Under the pieces are notes generated by a model. It had not been told where the DNA came from, made no database searches, and was given only the letters and a program-made list of their open reading frames with translations. Made by a program: the position numbers and the translations under genes. A stretch of 60,365 nucleotides of DNA from CAXBPY01 sp003455275 (GTDB lineage Bacteria > Bacteroidota > Bacteroidia > Chitinophagales > UBA10324), in contig CAXBPY010000013.1 of the NCBI GenBank assembly GCA_963977675.1, positions 1-60,365 on the forward strand, given 5' to 3'. Below, in pieces: positions 1 to 8,491 of the stretch (within the stretch, counting starts at the first letter, position 1; each line of letters opens with the position of its first letter).

Positions 1-52
1 TGTTGGGAAAACGGGAAAATAATTTCAATCACAGATAAGACTGAATAATCAG

Positions 53-799
53 TTGAAAGGCCATTTCTCAAATCAATCAGATTACTACGCCAGGTATCGT
101 CCAACTTATCCTGATAATTTGTTTCAATACATTTCTTCGTTATGCAATGAGAAAAAGATTGTTTGGGATGCGGCTACAGGTAATGGTCAGGCTGCACGCT
201 CACTCTCATCTTATTTTTTGAAAGTGATTGCAACTGATTTCAGCAACCAACAAATAGGAAATGCATTTCTTAAAGAAAATATTATTTATAAAATTGAAAA
301 TGCTGAAGAATGTTCAATTGAAACTTCAACTGTTGATCTGGTAACGGTAGCTACCGCCATTCACTGGTTTAACATTCCAAAATTTTATGAACAGGTTGAA
401 AGAGTTTTGAAACCGGGAGGCGTGCTCGCCGTGTGGAGTTATGCGGGATGCACCATCAATACTGAACTAGATAAGCTAATGAATGTATTTGCTTTTGATT
501 TTCTTGCCAACTATTGGCCGGTTGAAACTCAAATGAACTGGAAAGATAAATATGTACATCTCCCTTTTCCATATCGATTAATTGATTCGCCAGATTTTTT
601 CTGTGAGACAGAATTTTCACTCAAAGATTTAATTAATTATATGTTCAGCTGGAGCGGTGTTCAGCAATACATTAAACAACACGGAGAAAATCCTCTTGAA
701 GATTTTTACAAATCAATTATGCCTGCCTGGGGAAATGAAAATAATAAAAAGAAAATCCTGTGGGAATTGCTTTTCAAATGTGGAATGAAACCATATTAA
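53..799 (+). CDS. class I SAM-dependent methyltransferase
   Basis: The product is a 248-residue Rossmann-fold methyltransferase of the Methyltransf_11/25 kind, probably cytosolic; the substrate cannot be told. The SAM-binding motif I is at about residues 37-45 (VWDAATGNG). The acidic residue ending strand 2 is in ATD at 60-62, motif II is VDLVTVATAIHWF near 94-106, and PGGVLAVW follows at 121-128. The HFS...YRPTYP opening is typical of this subfamily. The start is a TTG codon at 53; no ATG gives that conserved N-terminus and an in-frame stop lies at 20-22, so little extension is possible. The gene is convergent with the desaturase, with only 3 bp between stops, and no upstream neighbour is visible. 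Confidence 0.85.
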   Translation: MKGHFSNQSDYYARYRPTYPDNLFQYISSLCNEKKIVWDAATGNGQAARSLSSYFLKVIATDFSNQQIGNAFLKENIIYKIENAEECSIETSTVDLVTVATAIHWFNIPKFYEQVERVLKPGGVLAVWSYAGCTINTELDKLMNVFAFDFLANYWPVETQMNWKDKYVHLPFPYRLIDSPDFFCETEFSLKDLINYMFSWSGVQQYIKQHGENPLEDFYKSIMPAWGNENNKKKILWELLFKCGMKPY

Positions 800-802
800 T
801 TT

Positions 803-1561
803 CTACCACTCAGTGGGAACAGTGGCCAGCTTCGATTTTTTAATTTGAATTATTCCAACCCATTTGAATACTAAGATAACGGGATAAAGCGGATCAATTT
901 GAAACCACTTCCTTCCAAAATTTGCAGACGAAGGATACATGTGGTGATTATTGTGGTAAGATTCGCCAAGCATTAGAATATCAACAGGAAATAAATTTTT
1001 TGAAGTGTTATCCTGTTTATAATCATCAGTACCATACTTGTGAGCAAACCAGTTGATGATTAATCCATGAAACGGCCCCATCATAAAATGAATGGGAAGA
1101 AGTAAATACAACCACCAATAAGGAGCGAAGTAGATGTAAAAGGCAGCATAGAAAACACACCATGCGATTCTTGAAGCCCATGTGTGAGCCATTTTATCAA
1201 GCCATTTCCAATCAGGAAGGTTTTTTTGAAATCGTTCTTCAGCAGTGGTGCGTCCAAAGAAAAGGCGGGTATATATCACTCCTGTACTCCACATCATAGC
1301 CAGCATGTTTGGGAAATATTTTGGAGAGTGCGGATCTTTTTCGGTATCAGTGTAAGCATGGTGAGTTCGATGCAGGATTGCATAGGTACGCGGACTCAGG
1401 TACGAGCTTCCCTGAAAGAAGTATGAAAGAATATAAAAAAACTTTTCCCAAAATTTATTCATAGTAAATGCCGCATGCGAAGCATAACGATGATGAAAAA
1501 ATGATTGGGTAAAAAGCGAAAGATACCAGTGACCGAAAAAGAAGAGAATGATGATTAGCAT
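803..1561 (-). CDS. acyl-CoA/acyl-lipid delta-9-type fatty acid desaturase
   Basis: This integral-membrane di-iron desaturase introduces a cis double bond into saturated acyl chains and so tunes membrane fluidity. All three histidine boxes are present: HRYASH at 24-29, HRTHH at 64-68 and HNNHH at 203-207. Hydrophobic segments lie at the N-terminus and around residues 125-165. At 252 residues it is short compared with eukaryotic enzymes and has no fused cytochrome b5, which is usual for bacterial members; the electron donor is not in the window. The tail of the gene nearly touches the methyltransferase. No good -7 element was seen upstream of its start. Confidence 0.9.
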   Translation of the reverse strand: MLIIILFFFGHWYLSLFTQSFFHHRYASHAAFTMNKFWEKFFYILSYFFQGSSYLSPRTYAILHRTHHAYTDTEKDPHSPKYFPNMLAMMWSTGVIYTRLFFGRTTAEERFQKNLPDWKWLDKMAHTWASRIAWCVFYAAFYIYFAPYWWLYLLLPIHFMMGPFHGLIINWFAHKYGTDDYKQDNTSKNLFPVDILMLGESYHNNHHMYPSSANFGRKWFQIDPLYPVILVFKWVGIIQIKKSKLATVPTEW

Positions 1562-1673
1562 TAGTAAACTTTGACGCGAATGAACACTTTAAATTTTAAC
1601 AGAAAGAAAAAATATTTTAACGCACCGGAAAATCAATGTCCAATCAAAATTTCGAATATTTAATGGATAAAAA

Positions 1674-4295
1674 TTATTTCAGAAGACTAACATCTCCCTT
1701 CAGAATTTCGGTTTTTCCATTTTGGAAAATAATAGTTGCACAATAAACATAAACTCCTGTATTCAATTGAAATCCTTTAAAGCTTCCATCCCAGCCACTT
1801 TCAATATTATTACTTTCAAAAACCATTTCTCCCCAGCGATCGAAGACTTTTAAATTAAGGCTTTCAATTCCGCTTCCATATACTCTGAATAAATCATTAA
1901 GCCCGTCATGGTTTGGTGTAAAAGCATTTGGAATAAAATAAAAAACCGGTGGAACAATAATCCAGGGACCGTGCACCACCGTGTCGGCGCATCCGTTCAT
2001 CCCTATCGCAATCAGAGTTACATAATAGGATCCCGTGTCTGCGTATTGATGAAATCCCGATATGAATGTAGAAGTTGAGCTGTCTCCAAAATCCCAGTGA
2101 TATGAAACAGCATTTTGAGATTGATTAGTGAAAAGAATATTGGAAGACGAAAGTTCAAGCGAATCCTGGAAACCAGGTGTGGCTGTAAATTCCGCCTGCA
2201 CAGGGAAAGGAACATTAACAGCATTTGTCTGCGTGAAATTTGCACTACAACCAAACTGAGATACCGCAGAAATTGAAACATCATAATTGCCTGGCAAGTA
2301 AGTGTGAGTGGGGTTGGTGTCATTAGAAATTGCTCCATCTCCCAGGTTCCATGAAAGGGAAGAATATCCGGAAGAATTATTTGTAAAAAGTACAAGTGCT
2401 GAATCACAAAATTGAGTTAGCATAGTAGAAAAAGAAAGAATTGGCGCCGGCTGAACAGAAATCATTTGTGTGTCTGGAGCAATAGAACAGCCACCAACAA
2501 TTCCATCTACGATTATATTAAAGTCGCCTGCGGTGTCATATTGAACTGTCCATGGTCCAGGGCTTGAGCCGCTAAGAATTGTTCCGGGTATTGAATACAA
2601 ATTATAAGCAGCAAGAGGAACTATTGGTGAGGTCAGTGTAACTATCGTTGATTGATTTTTACAAATAGTATCTGGAGATACGGAAAAAGTTAATGATGAT
2701 GCCGGAACAACTATCACCGAAATTGTTGCAGGTTGTGAGGTGCATCCGTTTAATGAAGCTGCCACTGAGTAATTTCCTGACTGGCTGGGAATAGAGTTAA
2801 TGATTGAAGGATTTTGTTGTAAACTGGTCCAACCATTTGGTCCGGTCCAGCTAAACAAAGCCCCGGCAGCGCCTTGTGCAGTCAGGTTGAGTGTTCCGCC
2901 CTCGCATACCGGAGAATTACTTCCCGCAATCGGAATAGCGGGGGCCTGATTCACAACAACATTAATTGTAGCTACCGGGCTTGTGCATCCATTAAGAGTT
3001 ACGCTTGCTGAATACAATCCGCTGTTTGCAACAGTCACAGATGTAATAACAGGATTTTGTTGAGTGCTTGTCCAGCCATTTGGTCCGTTCCAAATTATTG
3101 TTGCTCCTAATGCAAATGTGGAGGTCAGATTTAAATTACCTCCTTCGCATATTGGGCTGTTACTGGCAAGCACAGGTGCAACTGGAAGTGGAAGTAATGA
3201 AATATTTATACTGTCAGTCGTGGTGCATCCATTCAAAGTTACAGCGCACCAGTAAGTACCCGCCGAATTTGCAAAATCAGTATTTCCGGTTGAGTTATCT
3301 TGCCACAAATAGGTTGCACCTACTGTGGTTGCATTTAAAACAATTGAGTTCCCCGTACAGAAAGAGGTATTATTTCCAAGATTTACAACCGGAGGAAGAT
3401 TTACATGAACCGTAGTGTAAACAGTATCAGAATTATTCCAGGTCATATAAGTGGTTGTTGAAACCGGTGAGACTGTTAAAAAACTATCAGTACTCAGAAT
3501 GGTATTTTGATTCAAGGAATCAGCCCATTGATAAGGACCGCCTCCGGTTGCAGTAAGAGTTGTGCTTTCACCCAAACATAACATTGTATTACCTGTAACA
3601 TTCAATGTTGGGTTTGTTGGAATTACAAACACATCATCGACATAATAATAGCCCCACATTAAACCTGAAGCATTCTGAACAGAAATTAAAGTATTGGCAT
3701 CGTTATAAAAATTTCCAATCGTAACAAAATTCTCACCGCCAACAGCTGTATAAGTTCCAGAAATCAAAGTCCAATTTGTCATATCAGTAATCAGATTTCC
3801 GGCTCCGTTATCAACCTGAGGTGTGTAGGTATTCATTGCAGAATAATTACCAATCCAGGTTGGGGCGGCAGCAGAAATGTAAACTCCAAAATGATCAGTA
3901 GCATATTCAAAATTATCAGAGTAGCTGACGGAAACTCCAACACTATATGTTTGGCCTGCAACCAGAGGAGTTGTAAGTTGAGCTGTAAGATATTCACGAA
4001 CTTCAATTCCGCCGCCGTAATAAGTAATCATTCCATAATAGCCATTTGGTGATTGTGGTACCTGAAAGCCGTAAAAATTATTTGGAGCTCCCTGCTGTCC
4101 ACCGGCATAGCACGCATTCATATAATCAGGAGTGCCGGTTTGCCCGGTCGGAACAAACCAGGGAGGAGTTATTACCTGACTAGAGCCAGATGGGCAAACA
4201 GAATAAGAGTCAAAGCCACTATTGGGAACAAGATTTTGCGCAACAAGAATTTTAGAAAATGAAAAGATGAAAAAAAGTATAATGGTTTTTCTCAT
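1674..4295 (-). CDS. T9SS-exported PKD/Ig-like repeat protein, gliding-type (CHU_C) C-terminus
   Basis: An 873-residue cell-surface or secreted protein. Residues 1-19 form a signal peptide ending in LVAQ. A large N-terminal domain (about 20-230) is followed by several Ig-like modules with recurring SNSPxCEGG and GPNGWTSxQQNP motifs, then two PKD-like domains with WNLGDG and WHFGD-type cores (the second reads WDFGDS). The last roughly 85 residues, beginning FIPNAFTPNHDGLNDLF, are the gliding-motility-associated C-terminal sorting domain recognised by the type IX system. The role is probably adhesion or glycan contact, but no catalytic motif is visible. The tandem modules are also visible as near-repeats in the DNA around 2825 and 3070. 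Confidence 0.85.
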   Translation of the reverse strand: MRKTIILFFIFSFSKILVAQNLVPNSGFDSYSVCPSGSSQVITPPWFVPTGQTGTPDYMNACYAGGQQGAPNNFYGFQVPQSPNGYYGMITYYGGGIEVREYLTAQLTTPLVAGQTYSVGVSVSYSDNFEYATDHFGVYISAAAPTWIGNYSAMNTYTPQVDNGAGNLITDMTNWTLISGTYTAVGGENFVTIGNFYNDANTLISVQNASGLMWGYYYVDDVFVIPTNPTLNVTGNTMLCLGESTTLTATGGGPYQWADSLNQNTILSTDSFLTVSPVSTTTYMTWNNSDTVYTTVHVNLPPVVNLGNNTSFCTGNSIVLNATTVGATYLWQDNSTGNTDFANSAGTYWCAVTLNGCTTTDSINISLLPLPVAPVLASNSPICEGGNLNLTSTFALGATIIWNGPNGWTSTQQNPVITSVTVANSGLYSASVTLNGCTSPVATINVVVNQAPAIPIAGSNSPVCEGGTLNLTAQGAAGALFSWTGPNGWTSLQQNPSIINSIPSQSGNYSVAASLNGCTSQPATISVIVVPASSLTFSVSPDTICKNQSTIVTLTSPIVPLAAYNLYSIPGTILSGSSPGPWTVQYDTAGDFNIIVDGIVGGCSIAPDTQMISVQPAPILSFSTMLTQFCDSALVLFTNNSSGYSSLSWNLGDGAISNDTNPTHTYLPGNYDVSISAVSQFGCSANFTQTNAVNVPFPVQAEFTATPGFQDSLELSSSNILFTNQSQNAVSYHWDFGDSSTSTFISGFHQYADTGSYYVTLIAIGMNGCADTVVHGPWIIVPPVFYFIPNAFTPNHDGLNDLFRVYGSGIESLNLKVFDRWGEMVFESNNIESGWDGSFKGFQLNTGVYVYCATIIFQNGKTEILKGDVSLLK

Positions 4296-4373
4296 GATTC
4301 AAAAATAATAATATGAAATGCTGAAGTGATGAATTTACCTTGCAGATATTACCTCATCACAATTATTAAGGTT

Positions 4374-4886
4374 CTATTTAATTGTCTGCACTATTTTAGT
4401 TTTCATTCTTACAGCAATCCAGGAATCTTTCACCTTTAGCTTCCAGCTTTGAAGTTCGTTTAAACGGGTAATTGAATTATTGAAATAAAAATCTTCTCCT
4501 GAAATCGCGCTCGCTTCTATTTTATTTTCCAGTTCATTAAAAGGAATTTCAATTAACCTCCCTCCTGCTTCGAATAGCATTTTACCTCTGTCAAGTAATG
4601 AAGTCTGAAATTGATTTTCAAGTTCACGAATAAATTTTACTGAAGAATCAATGCTGCATCCGCTTGCTGAGGCTTGCGTTTCATCAGCGACCAGAAAAAT
4701 AAATCTGTTCATTACCACCCGACCGGTTGCCTTTAATTCCTGCTTATGTGCAGTCCAAGATTTTGTAAATTCATTAATAAGAATATTTATTTTTTCAATT
4801 TCACTGTTCATGAATTCACGGCTGCTCTGATAAATCCATATTCTTGATTCCGGGTGAAATCCTTCAATAAAATTCAAGTTAGTCAT
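4374..4886 (-). CDS. conserved Bacteroidota protein of unknown function
   Basis: A roughly 170-residue soluble protein opening with an HPESRIWIYQSS motif. I recognise this as a conserved Bacteroidota family often labelled 'ABC transporter ATPase', but no Walker motif is present, so that label is not supported here. A small ASGCSIDSS motif sits in the middle. There is no signal peptide or membrane segment. The start chosen is the ATG at 4886, which puts the conserved motif near the N-terminus; an ATG at 4907 would add seven residues (MGTKKNQ). It lies between the T9SS cargo gene and the divergent SWIB gene. The function is unknown. Confidence 0.7.
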   Translation of the reverse strand: MTNLNFIEGFHPESRIWIYQSSREFMNSEIEKINILINEFTKSWTAHKQELKATGRVVMNRFIFLVADETQASASGCSIDSSVKFIRELENQFQTSLLDRGKMLFEAGGRLIEIPFNELENKIEASAISGEDFYFNNSITRLNELQSWKLKVKDSWIAVRMKTKIVQTIK

Positions 4887-4971
4887 CTGATTTTTTTTTG
4901 TTCCCAAAATTAATTCTTGTGAATTAACAAATCAGAAAACCGAATTGAGAACCGAAGAACAAAAGCAAAAC

Positions 4972-5034
4972 ATGTCTTACAAAATATTTTTCACAGGCAG
5001 CTTAATCTTTATCGCTTTGATTTCTCCTCTGTAG
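4972..5034 (+). CDS. possible 20-codon hydrophobic leader peptide
   Basis: A short open reading frame (ATG 4972, TAG 5032) encodes a hydrophobic peptide beginning MSYKIFFTGS and ending in LISPL. It lies upstream of the SWIB gene, and its last codons overlap the 5' arm of the stem at 5022-5031. Translation could therefore change the folding of the leader. There is no direct evidence that it is expressed, and a chance ORF of this length is quite possible. Confidence 0.2.
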   Translation: MSYKIFFTGSLIFIALISPL

Positions 5035-5097
5035 TTGCTCACTTTCCCTATGTAGATAACTTTACATAGAGAGAAGATGCAGTTTCTCAGAGGGGAA
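5022..5097 (+). promoter_or_regulatory. structured leader upstream of the SWIB gene
   Basis: A 10-bp stem (5022-5031 with 5088-5097, one G-U pair) encloses a perfect 7-bp hairpin (5048-5054 with 5063-5069, 8-nt loop). It lies about 40 bp before the SWIB start codon. It does not end in a U-tract, so it is not a simple terminator. It could be a leader RNA that controls translation or stability, or a small RNA. No known riboswitch class was recognised. Confidence 0.3.
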
Positions 5098-5138
5098 TTT
5101 ATTTCGAACCCTCATTAAAAAACCTAATCCATTTAAAC

Positions 5139-5471
5139 ATGGCAAAAGCAAAAAAAGCAGCGAAGAAGGCAGCCCCTAAAAAGGCAGCTGCAAAACCAAA
5201 AGCCGCAAAGAAGAGTGCTCGTAAACCTAATGCTGCATTCATGAAAGAAATGACTATTGGAACTGCATTGGTTCCTGTAGTTGGCAGCAAGCCACTTCCA
5301 CGCACACAAGTTGTGAAAAAGATGTGGGATTACATTAAGAAGAATGGTCTTCAGGACAAGAAGAACCGCCGCATGATCAACGCAGACGGAAACCTGAAAT
5401 CAGTATTCGGTGGCAAATCACAAGTAAGCATGTTCGACATGGCAAAACTCATCAACAAGCACTTGAGCTAA
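5139..5471 (+). CDS. SWIB/MDM2-domain protein with lysine/alanine-rich tail
   Basis: A 110-residue protein. Residues 1 to about 29 are almost entirely Lys and Ala (AKKAAPKKAAAK repeats), like the tails of bacterial histone H1-like proteins. Residues from about 36 to 110 are a SWIB/MDM2 fold with the conserved LPRTQVVKKMWDYIKKNGLQDKKNRR segment and a VSMFDMAKLINKHL ending. In eukaryotes SWIB belongs to chromatin remodelling complexes; bacterial stand-alone versions are poorly studied and are thought to be nucleoid-associated. The basic tail suggests DNA binding. The gene is monocistronic, with a structured leader before it and a strong terminator after it, which suggests high expression. Confidence 0.9.
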   Translation: MAKAKKAAKKAAPKKAAAKPKAAKKSARKPNAAFMKEMTIGTALVPVVGSKPLPRTQVVKKMWDYIKKNGLQDKKNRRMINADGNLKSVFGGKSQVSMFDMAKLINKHLS

Positions 5472-5490
5472 AAAAACTTTTTACAGTTTT

Positions 5491-5522
5491 AAAAGCCGCT
5501 TCGAAAATTCGCAGCGGCTTTT
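5491..5522 (+). terminator. Rho-independent terminator after SWIB gene
   Basis: A perfect 10-bp stem AAAAGCCGCT/AGCGGCTTTT with a 12-nt loop is followed by a U-rich run (TTTTTATTTT). It lies 19 bp after the SWIB stop codon. Confidence 0.9.
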
Positions 5523-5608
5523 TTTATTTTATAAATTTCCAAAAGAGAAAATTCTTTTTCAATTCCTAATTAGTTTCACCGCCAGATAAATTAATTTCTA
5601 TAGATACG

Positions 5609-5971
5609 ATGAAAAAAATTCTGGTTGTGGATGATGATAAATTTATGCGTGAATTGCTGATTGCTAAATTTAATCAACTTGGATATGCAGTAAGCAGCGC
5701 TGATGATGGAATGCAGGCAATTCAATTTCTTAAGAATGAAAAACCCGATTTAATTCTTCTGGATATAATGCTGCCCGGTTTATCAGGGCTGGAATTACTC
5801 AACCTCATGAGTGTTGAATATGAAACAAGAAAAATTCCGGTAATCATTATTTCCAAAATGGGAGAAGAACGAATCATTGAAACAGCCCGTCAGCTCGGCG
5901 CCGAAGATTATCTTGTAAAACCATTTACGCCTGAGGAATTAATTGAAAAAATTTCAGCTGCACTGAATTAA
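5609..5971 (+). CDS. single-domain response regulator (CheY-like)
   Basis: A 120-residue receiver domain with no output domain. The acidic pocket is D8-D9-D10, the phospho-acceptor is D52 in LLDIMLPG, and the conserved lysine is K104 in LVKPFTPEE. It presumably relays phosphate to, or acts through, a partner protein, as stand-alone receivers do. No histidine kinase is adjacent; the only kinase in the window (near 55.2 kb) has its own regulator. The gene stands alone between the SWIB terminator and parA. Confidence 0.92.
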   Translation: MKKILVVDDDKFMRELLIAKFNQLGYAVSSADDGMQAIQFLKNEKPDLILLDIMLPGLSGLELLNLMSVEYETRKIPVIIISKMGEERIIETARQLGAEDYLVKPFTPEELIEKISAALN

Positions 5972-6110
5972 TGTGCATCTTCAATTTTTTTACTCTCAAT
6001 CTTTATTTCATTTCAAGTGATGAATCCAATTGTGTGATATAGCAATTTAGGTTGTGAATACTTTGTGAATAAAAACAAGAACTGACTTGATGCAGGCTGT
6101 CTCACAAAAG

Positions 6111-6118
6111 TATCTTTG
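6111..6118 (+). promoter_or_regulatory. -7 promoter element for parA
   Basis: TATCTTTG matches the Bacteroidota -7 consensus TAnnTTTG. A weak -33-like CTTG lies at 6086-6089. It is 45 bp before the parA start codon. Confidence 0.6.
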
Positions 6119-6163
6119 AGCGCGAACTAAAATTTTTCCAACAACTTTTTCAAAACACAATTA

Positions 6164-6973
6164 ATGAGAAAAGTAATTTGTATTGCCAATCAGAAAGGCG
6201 GAGTAGGTAAAACTACTTCTGCAATAAACATCGCCTCAAGCTTAGCGGTTCTCGAATACAAAACATTGCTGATAGATGCTGACCCGCAGGCAAATGCTAC
6301 ATCTGGCCTGGGACTGGATCCGAAGAAAAATAAAAAGAGTATTTATGAATGCCTGGTAGGTCAAATGAAAATCAAAGATTGCATTACTAAAACTGATACT
6401 CCGAATCTTGATATCGTGCCCTCTCATCTTGATTTGGTTGGGGCTGAAATAGAACTCATCAATCATCCCGACAGAGAAAAAATAATGAAAGGAGTATTGG
6501 ATGAAATTCGTAAGGAATACAAGTTCATTATTATTGATTGTTCACCTTCACTTGGACTGATAACTGTTAATGCTTTAACAGCAGCAGACTCAGTAATTAT
6601 TCCGGTACAGTGCGAATTTTTTGCATTAGAAGGATTAGGGAAACTTTTGAATACAATTAAAATCGTTCAAACCAGATTGAACCCGAACCTGACTATTGAA
6701 GGAATCCTGCTCACAATGTATGATCAGCGTCTGAACCTATGCAATGAAATTGTCGAGCAAGTGCAAATGCATTTTCAGGATTTAGTTTTTGAAACTATTA
6801 TTCATCGGAATACTCGATTGGGAGAAGCTCCCAGCTTTGGCAAATCAGTAGTTATGTATGATGCTGACAGCAAGGGCTCATTAAATTATTTAAACCTGGC
6901 AAGAGAAATTCTGCAGAAGAATGATTTCACTAAGATTAAATCGAAGGATAAAATTTTAGACCTAAGCGAATGA
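6164..6973 (+). CDS. parA: chromosome-partitioning ATPase ParA (Soj family)
   Basis: A 269-residue deviant Walker A ATPase that drives origin segregation together with ParB-parS complexes. The deviant Walker A is QKGGVGKTT, with signature lysine K11 and P-loop lysine K16. Walker A' (LIDADPQANAT) and Walker B (IIIDCSPSLG) follow. The length is normal for chromosomal ParA. Its stop overlaps the parB start by 4 bp (ATGA), which indicates translational coupling. A good -7 element precedes it. Confidence 0.97.
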   Translation: MRKVICIANQKGGVGKTTSAINIASSLAVLEYKTLLIDADPQANATSGLGLDPKKNKKSIYECLVGQMKIKDCITKTDTPNLDIVPSHLDLVGAEIELINHPDREKIMKGVLDEIRKEYKFIIIDCSPSLGLITVNALTAADSVIIPVQCEFFALEGLGKLLNTIKIVQTRLNPNLTIEGILLTMYDQRLNLCNEIVEQVQMHFQDLVFETIIHRNTRLGEAPSFGKSVVMYDADSKGSLNYLNLAREILQKNDFTKIKSKDKILDLSE

Positions 6974-7881
6974 GCAAGCAAAAAGAAGGTTTAGGAAAAG
7001 GTATACGCGCACTATTGAATGATATTGACGCTTCACTCAGTAGCAATAAGCCTTCATCTGAAAATATTTTAACATCTCAGGGTCAGAGTTTCACTGTTCC
7101 AATTGAGAGTATAGAGGTTAATCCATTTCAACCTCGTGTTGATTTTGATGAAACTAAACTTAAAGAGCTTGCTGATAGTATTCGTATACATGGCGTCATT
7201 CAACCGATTACGATTCGCAAACTCGGAGCAAATAAATTTCAACTCATTGCAGGAGAAAGAAGATTAAAAGCTTCTCACCTTGCAGGGTTAAAAGAAATAC
7301 CCGCTTATGTAAGATCAGCTAATGATCAGGAGATGCTTGAAATGGCACTTATTGAAAACACGCATCGTGAGGATCTAAACAGTATTGAAGTTGCAATTAA
7401 TTATAAAAGGTTAATTGATGAATGCGGTTTGCGCCAAGAAGATTTAGCAGAGCGTGTTGGCAAGGACAGAAGTACAGTAACCAATTACCTTCGTTTGCTT
7501 AAGCTGCCTCCGGATATTCAGCTTGCATTAAAAAATAAATCGCTGAGCATGGCCCATGCGCGTGCATTAATCAGCATTGAGAATCCGCTTGTTCAACTTC
7601 ATATTTTTAAAGAAACAATCAAGAACGCATGGTCGGTTCGAAAAGTAGAAGAAGCAGTTCGTGAAAATACTGATGTAGGAAAACGCCGGCGTGGCAGACC
7701 ATCGAAACATGAAGTTTCGCCTCTTCCAATTGAATACCGACGGGTTGAAGACAAACTGCATTCTATTCTGGGAGCAAAAATCCATTTGAAAAGAATGTTA
7801 AAAGGCAAAGGCCAAATCATTATCTCTTATATAAATGATGATGATCTGGAAAGAATAATTGAAATCATTGAAGGAAAATAA
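6970..7881 (+). CDS. parB: chromosome-partitioning protein ParB (CTPase, parS binding)
   Basis: A 303-residue ParB. The N-terminal CTP-binding domain contains IEVNPFQPR near 50-57 and the GERR motif (AGERRLKAS) near 95. It also contains ENTHREDLN. A helix-turn-helix (LAERVGKDRSTVTNYLRLLKLP) near 158-180 would bind parS, and a short C-terminal dimerisation region follows. The N-terminus reads GLGKGIRALL, as is usual. It overlaps parA by 4 bp. No parS site was recognised in the window. Confidence 0.97.
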   Translation: MSKQKEGLGKGIRALLNDIDASLSSNKPSSENILTSQGQSFTVPIESIEVNPFQPRVDFDETKLKELADSIRIHGVIQPITIRKLGANKFQLIAGERRLKASHLAGLKEIPAYVRSANDQEMLEMALIENTHREDLNSIEVAINYKRLIDECGLRQEDLAERVGKDRSTVTNYLRLLKLPPDIQLALKNKSLSMAHARALISIENPLVQLHIFKETIKNAWSVRKVEEAVRENTDVGKRRRGRPSKHEVSPLPIEYRRVEDKLHSILGAKIHLKRMLKGKGQIIISYINDDDLERIIEIIEGK

Positions 7882-7888
7882 ATTTCAG

Positions 7889-8491
7889 ATGAGACATCTG
7901 AAAAAATTAATTCTCTCTACATTGGTTCTTGGTGTTTTGAGTTTATCAAATGCCTATTCTCAAACAGATACAACAAAAAAAATATTTCATCTTTTACCGA
8001 AAGAACATTCACCAAAGTTTGCAGGTATCTCTTCTGCCATTATCCCAGGAGCAGGGCAGATTTACAATAAGAAATATTGGAAGTTTCCAATTGTTTATTC
8101 AGCAGGCGCTACTGCCGGGTTTTTTATCTACTACAACTACACTATATATAAAAATTTTCGCGACGCATATGTTTTCGCAAATGATCTTGATGCCAGTAAT
8201 GACATAATTTCATTCAGCGTTTGGACTCCGATTCATAAAGAAACTTACTATCCTTCCTTATATGATTTGGGGCGCATGGCAGAGATACAAGAAATTTACA
8301 GGAAGTATCTTGATCTGAGTGTGATTTCAGCTGTTGCTGTTTATGGTTTTAATATTTTAGATGCCGTGGTTGATGCACATCTGTTTAAGTTTAATGTAAA
8401 CGATGATCTGAGTTTTAACCTTCACCCTGCCTTCTTCAATTCTCCTGACGGAAAAGCATGTACTTCGCTCACCCTTCAACTAAAATTCTAA
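7889..8491 (+). CDS. DUF5683 family membrane/envelope protein
   Basis: About 200 residues with a signal peptide (KKLILSTLVLGVLSLSNAYSQ). A conserved AGISSAIIPGAGQIYNKKYWK segment is followed by a hydrophobic stretch (GATAGFFIYYNYTIY) and a second near YLDLSVISAVAVYGFNILDAVVDA. This matches DUF5683, commonly found after parB in Bacteroidota. Its function is unknown. The start is the ATG at 7889, just after the parB stop; the longer reading from 7859 would put ten extra residues before the signal peptide and overlap parB. It is followed with no gap by dapB. Confidence 0.85.
   Translation: MRHLKKLILSTLVLGVLSLSNAYSQTDTTKKIFHLLPKEHSPKFAGISSAIIPGAGQIYNKKYWKFPIVYSAGATAGFFIYYNYTIYKNFRDAYVFANDLDASNDIISFSVWTPIHKETYYPSLYDLGRMAEIQEIYRKYLDLSVISAVAVYGFNILDAVVDAHLFKFNVNDDLSFNLHPAFFNSPDGKACTSLTLQLKF

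Noticed and set aside
4300..4307. TATTTTTG on the minus strand next to the T9SS cargo gene start
   Set aside because: It fits TAnnTTTG and would imply a leaderless mRNA, but it lies in an A/T run with no -33 partner, so a chance match is likely.
6164..8491. parS site or replication origin near parAB
   Set aside because: No TGTTCCACGTGGAACA-like 16-mer was found by eye around the genes, and dnaA is absent.
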